NCBI GenBank assembly: GCA_905215805.1
Contig: CAJMRL010000004.1
Location: 119,939-183,938 of the forward strand
Length of the DNA stretch: 64,000 nucleotides
Source of the DNA: an uncultured bacterium
GTDB taxonomy: Bacteria > Bacillota > Clostridia > UBA1381
Direction: 5' to 3'
Shown: positions 7,535 to 16,105 of the stretch, in pieces
How the letters are laid out: each line of letters begins with the position of its first letter
Position numbering within the stretch: position 1 is the first letter of the stretch
Made by a program: the position numbers and the translations under genes
The notes under the pieces: generated by a model
What the model was told of the DNA's origin: nothing
What the model saw: only the letters and a program-made list of their open reading frames with translations
Databases searched by the model: none

Positions 7535-10500
7535 TTATTTTGAAATTTGTGCGCATTGTGTTTCGGGAAGTGTGTCTTTCCACATAAAAACTTTAATATT
7601 TTTTACATTATCGTCGATATTAATGGATTGATTAAAGCTCTTATTTTTTGTTTCAGCAATAAAGATAGAATTTACGCGTCCATAATTATCATAGGAGGTA
7701 ATATATACAGTTGTATCATCTGAAGGTATTGTACCTTCTATATCAATTGTTCCGTTTTTTAAGGCATTTATTATTTGTCCGTCCATTTTAAATTGCGTAT
7801 TCTGAACAGGGAGCGGAGAAGCGGAAGCTTCCGGCTGCTGGGGAGGAGTATTTTCCGGAGGTGCAGTAGGTACAGATGATTCTACCGGTTGACTTGTAGG
7901 AACAACTGTTTCCGGAGGTGCAGTAGATACCGTTGATTCTTTTGGAGTAACAACGGCACCGTAAAATTCAGCCTTAGAGCTGTCTACGTAGAAATAGTAG
8001 GTTATTCCGGCTGATAATTCGGCAGTTGTGGAAGTATACTGAGAAGTATCACTTTTATTAGTATAGCTGCTTACAATATTTCCGTCTGCAGTATTGACCT
8101 TAAAAGTTTTGTTTGCTCCTATTTTATAATATACTGTCAATGTACAATTTTCTGAAGGAGTATATGTTACAGATGCGCCGTTTGCTCCGTTGTTTGATGG
8201 ATTGGTTGTACCGCTTATGTGTCCGGTAAAATCAACCCCATCTATAGTTTTTGGCGATTCAGTGTAGCTCATAGCCTCATTTACAAACATATTTTCCATA
8301 AGCTGTCCTCCGGAATTGACGCTTGATGAAGCCTTCCATATTTGAGATGGAGCATTTGTATCAAAAGAAATGCTAAGAAATCTGCCCTTAGAGCCTGCAA
8401 TATATATATAATAGGTACATCCCTTTTCAACTCTTGAGCTTAACATACGCTCAGAACCGTTCTCTGCAGTTATGGATACGCTTTCAGTACTATTTTCCTT
8501 TTGAATAATTAATGTTTTTGATAAATTTGTTACATACGCAGTAAGATATCCATCTTCATATGCCTTATATTTAAAGGCGGTGCCAGTTGCAGCGCCGTCT
8601 GCCCATTTTCCGCTGTCAGCACCGCTTACATAATAGCTGTATTGTGTGCCGTTTATTGTGGTATTTGTTTCTTTTCCTGTAAGCTCAGAAACATTATACA
8701 ATCCTTCCATAAGCTTTGTCCCGGCGGCTTTGCCTACATCGTTTTCAGAAGCAGTCCATACTAAGGATGTGGAACGAAGTGTAATTGTAAAGCTGCGTTT
8801 GAGAGTAAAATCTCCGTTTGAAATACTTGCGGTAATGGTAACTTTTTTATTTCCGTCGTTTGGACGTTTAATTGAAGTGATAGTATTATTTTTTATAACA
8901 ATATCCGAAGAGCTGCTTGCCCATGTAATAGTGCTGTTATGCAATGAACCGCTTGTGGGAAGTGTCAGATCTTCCGCATAGGAAACAGTTGTAGGAGAGA
9001 GCTTTATGGCGTTTGCGTCTTCGGAGGCATAAGTATAATTATCTCCAAGTTCACTCAAGGTTTTTGAGACTGTAACAGTTCCTTTTGGGAATGCGTCTAC
9101 AGTAAGATCATTTATATAATATTCTATATTATTATAACCCTGTCCCAAATAATCACCGGCAGCATCAGAAGCGTCATTCGGATCAAGACCGCGTGCAGTT
9201 TCCCATTCGTCCGGCATTCCATCATTATCAGAATCCGTAATTGTTTTTTCCAATATTGGCTGCGGATAATAATCATCATAATTGCAGTATTGTATTCCGT
9301 ATGTTTCTATTGCATTAAGAACGCCTTCATCGGTAACAGTAGAAAAATCACGTCCTCCGGTAAGCGAGCCTGTTCCTGTGCGGACCTCTTCTAAAACTTG
9401 AGCGTCTATTTTAGTGCGGGACTGAGCATTTATTGCAGCTCCGGCATAATTTATAACATTATTATATGCGTCCTCCGCCGACTCTGCATTATAGGCAACG
9501 GAAACATCGGAGCCGTCTGAGGCTTTGACGCTCATTGGGGTGTCGGTACGGTAATCACTTTCTGTTAAACCTGCATTTCCGTAATTAATTCCTCCGTTCC
9601 AGTTATTTTCATCCATATTAGTTGAATAAACGGTGTCATCCGGATTTCTCATTGTATTGCCGCTGAAATAAAATTTGTAATTTTCAGGAGCTGTACCGCT
9701 GGATATATTAATATATCTGTATCCTCCCGCTGTAGAAGGACCTGCTTTAAAGTAATTATTTATATAATTTATATGACCGAATGTTCCGTATGAGGTTTGA
9801 TAGCCCCAGTCATATACTACATTATTTACGAAATCCATTGTATTTGTCTTTTCAACTTTTCCTCGGAAATTTCGTGACAGGCTGTGACAAATAAGATTAT
9901 GATGCCATGAATTTTGTCCTTTGCCGAACATTGCTCCAAAACCGTGAGCGCCCTTTGAATGATAGGAAACACAGTTTGAAGGTCCTATTATACTGTATTG
10001 TAAGGTTTGATTCATATTACTTGAATAAAGTCCGAATTGTTCGTCATTTGCCCAGCCTATGGAGCAGTGATCAATTATAGAATTTGAACCCTTGCTGCCT
10101 CCCCATGCGTCATAATCGCCTGAACCATTGCCTTTTTCTCCGGGACGCGAGCTGATAAAGCGGACGATTATATTGTCACCGCCCATTCCTATTTTACCTC
10201 CTCTAAGAGTTATACCGTTACCTCCGGGAGCGGTTTGACCTGCGATAGTTATGTTACCCTTGCAGTCTATATCGCTTTTGAGATTAATAGTACCGCCTAC
10301 ATCAAAAACTATAATCCTGTTTGATGAAGAAACAGCATCACGGAAAGAACCGGCGCCGCTGTCGTTAAGATTAGTAACATGATATACACTACCGTTTCGG
10401 CCGCCGGTAGCATACATTCCGCCTCCCTCAGCACCAGGAAAAGCAGGAATACTGTATTGTGCGCTTGCATTGTCTGCTAAAGGAATAGCAGCTGATCCGG

Positions 10501-10546
10501 TCAGTATAGCCGCGCATAAAAAAGAAGCCAAGATTACTTTTTTCAA
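7535..10546 (-). CDS. Secreted multidomain pectate lyase (PL1-like)
   Basis: A 1003-residue exported protein. Residues ~1-29 are a signal peptide ending near 'NASAQ'. A right-handed beta-helix lyase domain follows to about residue 430, with 'FPGAEGGGMYATGG' and 'IDHCSIGWANDEQFGLY' typical of PL1 relatives. Then come a calcium-binding thrombospondin-3-like repeat ('DSDNDGMPDEWE'), an Ig-like domain ('ITWASSSSDIVI'), two related repeat domains (about 590-720 and 725-860), a Pro/Thr/Ser linker (about 865-915) and a C-terminal beta domain. Pectate lyases cleave homogalacturonan by beta-elimination. No cell-wall anchor or obvious dockerin is seen. The start is TTG with GGAGG 8 bases upstream. Confidence 0.86.
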   Translation of the reverse strand: MKKVILASFLCAAILTGSAAIPLADNASAQYSIPAFPGAEGGGMYATGGRNGSVYHVTNLNDSGAGSFRDAVSSSNRIIVFDVGGTINLKSDIDCKGNITIAGQTAPGGNGITLRGGKIGMGGDNIIVRFISSRPGEKGNGSGDYDAWGGSKGSNSIIDHCSIGWANDEQFGLYSSNMNQTLQYSIIGPSNCVSYHSKGAHGFGAMFGKGQNSWHHNLICHSLSRNFRGKVEKTNTMDFVNNVVYDWGYQTSYGTFGHINYINNYFKAGPSTAGGYRYINISSGTAPENYKFYFSGNTMRNPDDTVYSTNMDENNWNGGINYGNAGLTESDYRTDTPMSVKASDGSDVSVAYNAESAEDAYNNVINYAGAAINAQSRTKIDAQVLEEVRTGTGSLTGGRDFSTVTDEGVLNAIETYGIQYCNYDDYYPQPILEKTITDSDNDGMPDEWETARGLDPNDASDAAGDYLGQGYNNIEYYINDLTVDAFPKGTVTVSKTLSELGDNYTYASEDANAIKLSPTTVSYAEDLTLPTSGSLHNSTITWASSSSDIVIKNNTITSIKRPNDGNKKVTITASISNGDFTLKRSFTITLRSTSLVWTASENDVGKAAGTKLMEGLYNVSELTGKETNTTINGTQYSYYVSGADSGKWADGAATGTAFKYKAYEDGYLTAYVTNLSKTLIIQKENSTESVSITAENGSERMLSSRVEKGCTYYIYIAGSKGRFLSISFDTNAPSQIWKASSSVNSGGQLMENMFVNEAMSYTESPKTIDGVDFTGHISGTTNPSNNGANGASVTYTPSENCTLTVYYKIGANKTFKVNTADGNIVSSYTNKSDTSQYTSTTAELSAGITYYFYVDSSKAEFYGAVVTPKESTVSTAPPETVVPTSQPVESSVPTAPPENTPPQQPEASASPLPVQNTQFKMDGQIINALKNGTIDIEGTIPSDDTTVYITSYDNYGRVNSIFIAETKNKSFNQSINIDDNVKNIKVFMWKDTLPETQCAQISK

Positions 10547-10579
10547 ATGAATTCCTCCAATTCTATATATTTTTTTATA

Positions 10580-10608
10580 ATTTTAACATGAAAAGAAAAT
10601 AAAAACAA
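10580..10608 (-). promoter_or_regulatory. Possible promoter of the pectate lyase gene
   Basis: On the minus strand TTGTTT (10608-10603), a 17-base spacer and TAAAAT (10585-10580), 34 bases before the start codon. It lies after the bioY terminator, so the lyase is likely transcribed separately. Confidence 0.5.
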
Positions 10609-10639
10609 TATATATCTGTAAAATAAATACAAAAACATT

Positions 10640-10678
10640 AAAAAAAGTCTTAAAACCTGTATAAACAAATTTTAAGAC
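10640..10678 (-). terminator. Intrinsic terminator of bioY
   Basis: A 9-bp stem (10647-10655 with 10670-10678) followed on the minus strand by T7 (10646-10640), located 20 bases after the bioY stop. Confidence 0.76.
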
Positions 10679-10698
10679 AAATAAAATTTTTGCAATAA

Positions 10699-11253
10699 TT
10701 ATATTTTTCCGGCATTGATCAGAGGAATAAGGCGTTTGCCGAGAATAGCCCCTAAAATACATGTTACAATATCTCCGGGAACAACTATAAGAAAGCAATA
10801 GAAAAATAACGGCCAAAGACCAAACGGAGTTCCAAGATACAGATTACTGATCAAATAATAGTAAATCATTCCAAATAAATATACTATGCCAAGACCGGCG
10901 AAGTTTGCCGCCAGCACTCGCGCATATCCGGGAGCTTCATTGCGTCTGGCAATTTTTCCTGTAACAAATGTTCCGACAGCAAAACCTATAATGTATCCAA
11001 AGCTGGGCTGAAAGATATAGCTTATGCCGCCGCCCGATGCAAATACAGGAAGTCCAGCAAGACCTAGCGCTATATAAATACAAACAGATATAAACCCGAG
11101 TTTTGCTCCAAGAAGAAGACCCGCTAACATTGTAAATAAGTATTGCAGAGTAAACGGCACTGCAGGTACAGGAATTTTTATGAATGCTCCTACTGCGATC
11201 AACGCTACGAACATAGCACATAAAATCATATTTTTTGTTTTATAGTTTCTCAT
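10699..11253 (-). CDS. bioY: Biotin transporter BioY (ECF S component)
   Basis: A 184-residue protein with about six membrane helices. 'IPVPAVPFTLQYLFTMLAG', 'GLAGLPVFASGGGISYI' and 'PSFGYIIGFAVGTFVTGKI' are the BioY signature segments. It binds biotin and works alone or with an EcfA/A'/T module, which is not in this window. I chose the ATG at 11253 because AAAGGTGG lies 7 bases upstream; a longer frame to 11316 lacks a ribosome binding site and would run through the promoter. A candidate BirA operator overlaps the promoter, so biotin repression is likely. Confidence 0.93.
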   Translation of the reverse strand: MRNYKTKNMILCAMFVALIAVGAFIKIPVPAVPFTLQYLFTMLAGLLLGAKLGFISVCIYIALGLAGLPVFASGGGISYIFQPSFGYIIGFAVGTFVTGKIARRNEAPGYARVLAANFAGLGIVYLFGMIYYYLISNLYLGTPFGLWPLFFYCFLIVVPGDIVTCILGAILGKRLIPLINAGKI

Positions 11254-11287
11254 ATAATAATCCACCTTTTGTTTTTTTGCATATAAC

Positions 11288-11316
11288 AGTATACTATATA
11301 ACTTCATTATTGTCAA
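11288..11316 (-). promoter_or_regulatory. Sigma-A promoter of bioY
   Basis: On the minus strand TTGACA (11316-11311), a 17-base spacer and TATACT (11293-11288). The -35 is inside the left half of a BirA-like palindrome. Confidence 0.82.
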
Positions 11317-11345
11317 CCTATTTACATAAAAATGCGGGTGACAAT
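11309..11345. promoter_or_regulatory. Candidate BirA (biotin repressor) operator
   Basis: ATTGTCAACC (11309-11318) and GGGTGACAAT (11336-11345) are inverted halves with one mismatch, separated by 17 bases. BirA operators have the form TTGTnAACC-N14-16-GGTTnACAA, so the spacing is one base longer than usual. It covers the bioY -35 and would allow repression by biotin-loaded BirA. Confidence 0.62.
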
Positions 11346-11374
11346 AGTAAATTTCATTAAAATTATAAAAAATA

Positions 11375-11403
11375 TTGACAGAAATTATTTATATTGTTAT
11401 AAT
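11375..11403 (+). promoter_or_regulatory. Sigma-A promoter of the histidine phosphatase gene
   Basis: TTGACA at 11375-11380, a 17-base spacer, TATAAT at 11398-11403: a perfect consensus, 27 bases before the start. Confidence 0.87.
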
Positions 11404-11430
11404 TTAATAAAAATAGAACCGGGGTGTATT

Positions 11431-11988
11431 ATGAAAATAATTCTTATAAGACATGGAAAAACAAAGGGGAATATATATCGTCGGTATATCGGTAAAACTG
11501 ATGAGCATCTATATGAATACGAAAGCATAAGCGGCGTATATCCAAATGCGGATTTTATTGTTGTGAGTCCGATGAAGCGATGCATAGAAACAGCAAAGTT
11601 TATTTATCCGAGAAAAAAATATAATGCTTTTGAAGATTTGCGTGAGTGTGATTTCGGCATATTTGAAAATAAAAGCTTTGAGGACTTAAAAAACAATGAT
11701 TTATATAAAAGATGGATGAAATCCAACGGAATGATGCCGTTCCCGGAGGGAGAAGCACATGATGTATTTAAAAAAAGATGTATAGATGCTTATAAAAAAG
11801 CTATAGGAATAGCTGGAGATAAAAATATTGCATTTATAATTCATGGAGGAACTATTATGGCAATAATGCAGTTTATTTTCGGAGGGGATTTTTATGATTA
11901 TCAAGTGAAAAACGGAGATGGATTCATTATTGAAAACAACGCGTATTCTAAAATATCCGATTGGCGGGGGAATGACGGTTTTATTTAA
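11431..11988 (+). CDS. Histidine phosphatase family protein (phosphoglycerate mutase-like)
   Basis: A 185-residue enzyme of the histidine phosphatase superfamily. 'LIRHGKTKGN' at residues 5-14 holds the phospho-accepting His8, and 'FIIHGGTIMAIM' near the end supplies the second His. 'RRYIGKTDEHL' resembles alpha-ribazole phosphatase and cofactor-independent small-molecule phosphatases, but the substrate is not certain. The ATG at 11431 is preferred, with CGGGGTG 5 bases upstream. Its 3' end overlaps the convergent XRE gene by 4 bases. Confidence 0.86.
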   Translation: MKIILIRHGKTKGNIYRRYIGKTDEHLYEYESISGVYPNADFIVVSPMKRCIETAKFIYPRKKYNAFEDLRECDFGIFENKSFEDLKNNDLYKRWMKSNGMMPFPEGEAHDVFKKRCIDAYKKAIGIAGDKNIAFIIHGGTIMAIMQFIFGGDFYDYQVKNGDGFIIENNAYSKISDWRGNDGFI

Positions 11989-12269
11989 TCTTTGTTTGAG
12001 CCGTTATTATTTGTATTGGAAGATTCGGGATTATTGTTAAAATATTCAATTAAATACAGCGGATCTTCAATAAATTCAGACTCAAGATAACTGGGTGATA
12101 CGCCAAGTGCGTCTGCGATTTTTTTAAGATAATGAGGTCTTGGATGCGCTTCATTGTGTTCATATTTTATAATGCTGCGTTTGGATATGCCCGTAATCTC
12201 GCTAAGTTCGCTCTGACTCATATGAAGCATTTTTCTGTGCTTGCGTATTTTTTGAGATAATGTAGCCAT
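11985..12269 (-). CDS. XRE-family transcriptional regulator
   Basis: A 94-residue protein. Residues ~8-62 form a Cro/C1-type helix-turn-helix ('MSQSELSEITGISKRSIIKYEHN'-like region with 'SQSELSEITGIS' as helices 2-3), then a short hydrophilic tail ending in Asn/Ser repeats. It could autoregulate: its own promoter lies in an AT-rich palindromic stretch. No mobile-element genes are adjacent, so the target is unknown. Confidence 0.85.
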   Translation of the reverse strand: MATLSQKIRKHRKMLHMSQSELSEITGISKRSIIKYEHNEAHPRPHYLKKIADALGVSPSYLESEFIEDPLYLIEYFNNNPESSNTNNNGSNKD

Positions 12270-12313
12270 AATAAATCCTCTCTAATATATAAAAATAATA
12301 TGAATATATATAC

Positions 12314-12342
12314 AATATACCATATAATATTCATTATGTCAA
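12314..12342 (-). promoter_or_regulatory. Promoter of the XRE regulator
   Basis: On the minus strand TTGACA (12342-12337), a 17-base spacer and TATATT (12319-12314), 45 bases upstream of the start codon. Confidence 0.65.
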
Positions 12343-12381
12343 TATATAAAAATATGTTTTTAATTTTATGCTTCAGATATA

Positions 12382-12410
12382 TTGACAACAGTGACTAACT
12401 GTGATATACT
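12382..12410 (+). promoter_or_regulatory. Promoter of the rib operon
   Basis: TTGACA at 12382-12387, a 17-base spacer, TATACT at 12405-12410. Transcription would begin just before the FMN aptamer. Confidence 0.82.
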
Positions 12411-12425
12411 AAATATATTAAAATA

Positions 12426-12547
12426 GATCTTCGGGGTATGTTAAATTCATAACCGGCGGTAATAGGTATTGTCCTTAGTCCGCGAGCCTTACGGCATGAA
12501 CCGGTGAGATTCCGGTACCGACGGTAGAGTCCGGATGTGAGAAGATT
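12426..12547 (+). promoter_or_regulatory. FMN riboswitch (RFN element)
   Basis: All conserved blocks are present in order: ATCTTCGGGG at the 5' side, ACCGGCGGTAATAG, AGTCCGCGAGCC, the GTGAGATTCCGGT stem, ACCGACGGTAGAGTCCGGAT, and the closing GAGAAGAT. P1 is formed by bases near 12427-12430 and 12543-12546. FMN binding should favour the downstream hairpin and switch off ribD-ribE-ribBA-ribH. The GGATGTGA stretch can pair partly with the left arm of the terminator (12534-12539 with 12562-12567), a possible antiterminator. Confidence 0.95.
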
Positions 12548-12564
12548 GTAAAAAGGAAATCCGC

Positions 12565-12599
12565 ATCACCCCGAGGAATTTTTTTCGGGGTGATTTTTT
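12565..12599 (+). terminator. Riboswitch-controlled terminator, also hiding the ribD ribosome binding site
   Basis: A 10-bp stem (12565-12574 with 12585-12594) followed by T6 (12594-12599), which runs directly into the ribD ATG at 12600. The 3' arm contains GGGGTGAT, the likely Shine-Dalgarno sequence. The same hairpin can therefore stop transcription or block translation. Confidence 0.85.
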
Positions 12600-13682
12600 A
12601 TGGATAAAAAATATATGGAGCGGGCGATTTCTCTGGCGAAGGGAGGAATCGGCTTTGTAAATCCCAATCCGCTTGTCGGAGCAGTAATAGTAAAGGAAGG
12701 AAAAATTATAGGAGAGGGCTTTCATGGGCATTACGGAGAACTTCATGCTGAACGTAATGCTTTAAAAAATTGTACTGAATCGGCACAAGGGGCGGAAATG
12801 TATGTTACTCTTGAACCGTGCTGTCATTACGGAAAGAATCCTCCATGTACAGAGGCGGTTATCGCATCCGGAATAAAAAAGGTTTATGTGGGTTCAAGCG
12901 ACCCAAATCCTCTTGTGGCCGGCGGGGGTATAAAACAGTTGAGAGATGCTGGCATAGAAGTAGTTGAAAATGTTATGAAGGACGAGTGTGATGCACTTAA
13001 TGATATATTCTTTCACTTTATAACCGCTAATCGCCCTTATGTAATAATGAAAGCAGCAATAAGCGCTGATGGGAAAATAGCTTGCGGAAACGGGGCTTCA
13101 AGATGGGTAACGAATGAATTGTCGCGTGCACATACTCATGAACTAAGAAAACGCGTTTCGGCAATTATGGTTGGAGTAAATACCGTAATAGCAGATGACC
13201 CGATGCTTAACTGTCGCTGTGAAAATCCATCAAATCCTGTAAGAGTAATATGCGACACGAATCTGCGAACACCATTGGAGTCACATATAGTAAAAACAGC
13301 TAATGAAATACCAACGTGGATTTTTACTTCATGTATAGACGATGAAAAAGCTCAGGAATATAAGAGATACGGCGTAAATATAATATGTACGCCAAAGGAT
13401 AAAAACGGGCATGTAAGTCTTGAATATATATGCAGATACTTGGGAGAAAATAAAATTGACAGCTTATTGATTGAGGGCGGAGCAAAAATACATTCAGCCG
13501 CATTGCAGTCAGGGATCGTCAATAAGGCGCAGTTTTATATAGCCCCTAAAATAATAGGCGGCGACGGAATGAACTCAGTGGCAGAAATGGGGATAGAGTC
13601 GATGGATGATGCGGTTATGCTTAAAAATCCTAAGGTAAGGACATTTGGAGAAGACGTCATGATAGAGTATGAGGTGAAATGA
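12600..13682 (+). CDS. ribD: Bifunctional riboflavin biosynthesis deaminase/reductase RibD
   Basis: The 360-residue enzyme deaminates the pyrimidine from GTP cyclohydrolase II and reduces its ribosyl group. The N-terminal deaminase has the zinc site: His49 in 'LHAERNAL' with catalytic Glu51, and Cys74 and Cys83 in 'PCCHYGKNPPC'. The C-terminal reductase (from about 147) has 'VIMKAAISADGKIA', 'RVSAIMVGVNTVIADDPML' and 'LLIEGGAKIHSA'. It is the first gene after the FMN riboswitch; its ribosome binding site is inside the terminator stem. Length is normal. Confidence 0.96.
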   Translation: MDKKYMERAISLAKGGIGFVNPNPLVGAVIVKEGKIIGEGFHGHYGELHAERNALKNCTESAQGAEMYVTLEPCCHYGKNPPCTEAVIASGIKKVYVGSSDPNPLVAGGGIKQLRDAGIEVVENVMKDECDALNDIFFHFITANRPYVIMKAAISADGKIACGNGASRWVTNELSRAHTHELRKRVSAIMVGVNTVIADDPMLNCRCENPSNPVRVICDTNLRTPLESHIVKTANEIPTWIFTSCIDDEKAQEYKRYGVNIICTPKDKNGHVSLEYICRYLGENKIDSLLIEGGAKIHSAALQSGIVNKAQFYIAPKIIGGDGMNSVAEMGIESMDDAVMLKNPKVRTFGEDVMIEYEVK

Positions 13683-14314
13683 TGTTTACGGGAATAGTTG
13701 AAGAGATAGGAACAGTAAACAGCATAAAAAGAGGAGCGCGTGAATGTGTATATACATTTGCGGCTGAAAAAATTTTAAGTGATATGAATATAGGTGACAG
13801 CATAGCCGTAAATGGATTATGCCTTACTGTTACAGCGTTTGGAGACGGCTGGTTCAGTGCAGATGTTATGAATGAGAGCTTAAGACGCAGCAATCTTGGA
13901 GATTTACAAAAAGGAGGAAAGGTTAATCTTGAACGGGCAATGGCAGCAAACGGACGTTTTGGCGGTCATATAGTTTCCGGTCATATAGATGGTACGGGTA
14001 TTCTTTTATCAAAGATAAGAGAAAACAATGCTGTATGGATAACAATTTCCGCATCTGAAGAGCTTATGCACTATATAGTTATGAAAGGCTCGGTTGCCTT
14101 GGACGGAGTTAGCTTAACAGTAGCAAAGGTAATGAAAGACGCGTTTTCGGTGTCGCTTATACCGCATACGGGTGAGGAGACAACGCTCTTATCAAAACGT
14201 GCAGGGAATAAAATTAATATTGAATGCGATATTGTAGGAAAATATATAGAAAAGCTCTGTACACCGCAAAAAAATGGAATCACAGAGGACTTTTTACGTA
14301 AATATGACTTTTAG
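13682..14314 (+). CDS. ribE: Riboflavin synthase, alpha subunit
   Basis: A 210-residue protein of two repeated lumazine-binding barrels: the first starts 'MFTGIVEEIGTV' and the second near residue 98 ('GGHIVSGHIDGTG'). It dismutates two 6,7-dimethyl-8-ribityllumazines to riboflavin. I choose the ATG at 13682, which overlaps the ribD stop (TGATG) and sits 5 bases after GAGGTG; an ATG 3 bases earlier is too close to that site. This implies translational coupling with ribD. Confidence 0.96.
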   Translation: MFTGIVEEIGTVNSIKRGARECVYTFAAEKILSDMNIGDSIAVNGLCLTVTAFGDGWFSADVMNESLRRSNLGDLQKGGKVNLERAMAANGRFGGHIVSGHIDGTGILLSKIRENNAVWITISASEELMHYIVMKGSVALDGVSLTVAKVMKDAFSVSLIPHTGEETTLLSKRAGNKINIECDIVGKYIEKLCTPQKNGITEDFLRKYDF

Positions 14315-14325
14315 GAGTGATGTAT

Positions 14326-15525
14326 ATGTTTAAGTTTAATACTATTGAAGAAGCTATACAGGATTTAAAAGGTGGAAAAATTATTCTTGTGACAGATGAT
14401 GAGGATAGAGAGAACGAGGGAGATCTTATATGTGCAGCACAATTTGCAACTACTGAAAATGTAAATTTCATGGCCACATATGCTAAAGGATTAATATGTA
14501 TGCCAATGAGCAGCGCTAATATACACAGGCTTGGATTGCGCCCTATGGTTGCGCATAATACGGATAATCATGAAACTGCTTTTACAGAGTCGATTGATCA
14601 TGTTGATACTACAACAGGAATAAGTGCGGAAGAAAGGGGACTTACGGCAAGGAAATGCGCGGAGCCGGATGCTCATCCGGCAGATTTCAGACGTCCGGGG
14701 CATATGTTTCCGCTTGAGGCAAAGCGCGGCGGGGTTCTCGAGAGGAACGGACATACAGAGGCAACTGTAGATTTGTGCAGGCTTGCGGGACTTACTGAAA
14801 TAGGATTATGCTGCGAGATCATGGCTGATGATGGAACTATGATGAGAAAGACCCAGCTTATAGATTTTGCAAAGGAACATAATTTAACCTTTATAACGAT
14901 TAAGGAGCTTCAGGCATACAGAAGAGGTCATGATAAATTCATGGAGCGTGTATCAAAGGCAAAGCTTCCGACAAAATATGGTGAATTTGATATTTACGGA
15001 TACAAAAATACTATAAATGGCAATCAGCATGTCGCTCTTGTAAAGGGAAATGTGGCTGACGGAGAGCCTGTTCTTGTCAGGGTTCATTCTGAATGTCTTA
15101 CAGGAGATGTTTTTGGTTCAAATCGCTGTGACTGTGGAGAGCAGCTTGCGGAAGCATTAAGGAAAATCAATGCTGAAGGGAGAGGAATATTGCTCTACTT
15201 AAGACAAGAGGGAAGAGGGATAGGAATCTTAAATAAAATAAAGGCATATGCGCTTCAGGAGCAGGGATATGATACAGTCGAAGCAAATGTAAAGCTGGGT
15301 TTTGCTCCGGATTTAAGAGATTACAGCGAGGGAGCACAAATATTAAAAGATTTAGGAGCTGTAAAGCTAAGGATAATGACCAATAATCCGGATAAAATTT
15401 CCGATCTGTCTGAATATGGTATTGATATTGTAGAAAGAATACCTATTCAAATAAAGGCAAAACGTGAAAATGAGTTTTATTTAAAAACAAAGCAGCACAA
15501 GATGGGTCATTTATTGAAATATTAA
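14326..15525 (+). CDS. ribBA: Bifunctional 3,4-dihydroxy-2-butanone-4-phosphate synthase / GTP cyclohydrolase II
   Basis: A 399-residue fusion. The RibB half (about 1-200) contains 'VTDDEDRENEGDLICA' (Mg2+ and substrate site) and 'RRPGHMFPL'. The RibA half (about 203-399) holds the zinc cysteines in 'HSECLTGDVFGSNRCDCGEQ' and 'YLRQEGRGIGILNKI'. It makes both riboflavin precursors from ribulose-5-phosphate and GTP. The ATG at 14326 has AGGAG 8 bases upstream; earlier in-frame GTG/ATG codons overlap that site. Confidence 0.96.
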   Translation: MFKFNTIEEAIQDLKGGKIILVTDDEDRENEGDLICAAQFATTENVNFMATYAKGLICMPMSSANIHRLGLRPMVAHNTDNHETAFTESIDHVDTTTGISAEERGLTARKCAEPDAHPADFRRPGHMFPLEAKRGGVLERNGHTEATVDLCRLAGLTEIGLCCEIMADDGTMMRKTQLIDFAKEHNLTFITIKELQAYRRGHDKFMERVSKAKLPTKYGEFDIYGYKNTINGNQHVALVKGNVADGEPVLVRVHSECLTGDVFGSNRCDCGEQLAEALRKINAEGRGILLYLRQEGRGIGILNKIKAYALQEQGYDTVEANVKLGFAPDLRDYSEGAQILKDLGAVKLRIMTNNPDKISDLSEYGIDIVERIPIQIKAKRENEFYLKTKQHKMGHLLKY

Positions 15526-15545
15526 ATTTTAGGAGGATAAAGAAA

Positions 15546-16010
15546 ATGAAATTAATTGAAGGCGGATATTGCGGAGAAGGAATTAAAGTAGGAATCGTTG
15601 CATCAAGATTTAATGAATTTATAACATCAAAGCTTGTAAGCGGAGCAGACGATTGCTTAAGGCGTCATGGAGTCAATGCTGATGATATAGAATGTGCGTG
15701 GGTACCCGGAGCTTATGAGATTCCAATGATTGCAAAGAAGATGGCTCAAAGCGGCAGATATGACGCTGTAATTTGTGTAGGCGCTGTAATAAGAGGAGCA
15801 ACGAGCCATTATGATTATGTATGCAATGAAACAGCGAAGGGTATTGCAATGACTGCAATGGAAACGGGAATACCGGTCCTGTTTGGAGTACTTACAACCG
15901 ATACAATTGAACAGGCAATTGAAAGAGCCGGTACAAAAGCGGGCAATAAGGGATATGACTGTGCTATGTCTGCCCTTGAGATGATAAATCTTGGAAAGAA
16001 ACTTTCATAA
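15546..16010 (+). CDS. ribH: 6,7-dimethyl-8-ribityllumazine synthase
   Basis: A 154-residue protein of the normal size. 'VASRFNEFITSKLVSGA', 'WVPGAYEIPMIAKKM', 'VCVGAVIRGATSHYDYVCNE' (with the catalytic His) and 'PVLFGVLTTDTIEQAIERAG' are hallmark motifs. It condenses the two RibBA/RibD products into lumazine and forms pentamers or icosahedral shells. AGGAGGA lies 9 bases before the ATG, and a strong terminator follows, ending the operon. Confidence 0.97.
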   Translation: MKLIEGGYCGEGIKVGIVASRFNEFITSKLVSGADDCLRRHGVNADDIECAWVPGAYEIPMIAKKMAQSGRYDAVICVGAVIRGATSHYDYVCNETAKGIAMTAMETGIPVLFGVLTTDTIEQAIERAGTKAGNKGYDCAMSALEMINLGKKLS

Positions 16011-16017
16011 ATGACAG

Positions 16018-16060
16018 GACACAGCGTGTTGATTTTTAGATGGCACGCTGTGTCATTTAT
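16018..16060 (+). terminator. Intrinsic terminator of the rib operon
   Basis: A perfect 11-bp stem (16018-16028 with 16044-16054) with a 15-nt loop, then ATTTATTTGATTTTTA. Confidence 0.85.
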
Positions 16061-16105
16061 TTGATTTTTATTGGTTATCTTTTTGTTAGATTATAAGGAA
16101 GTTAT

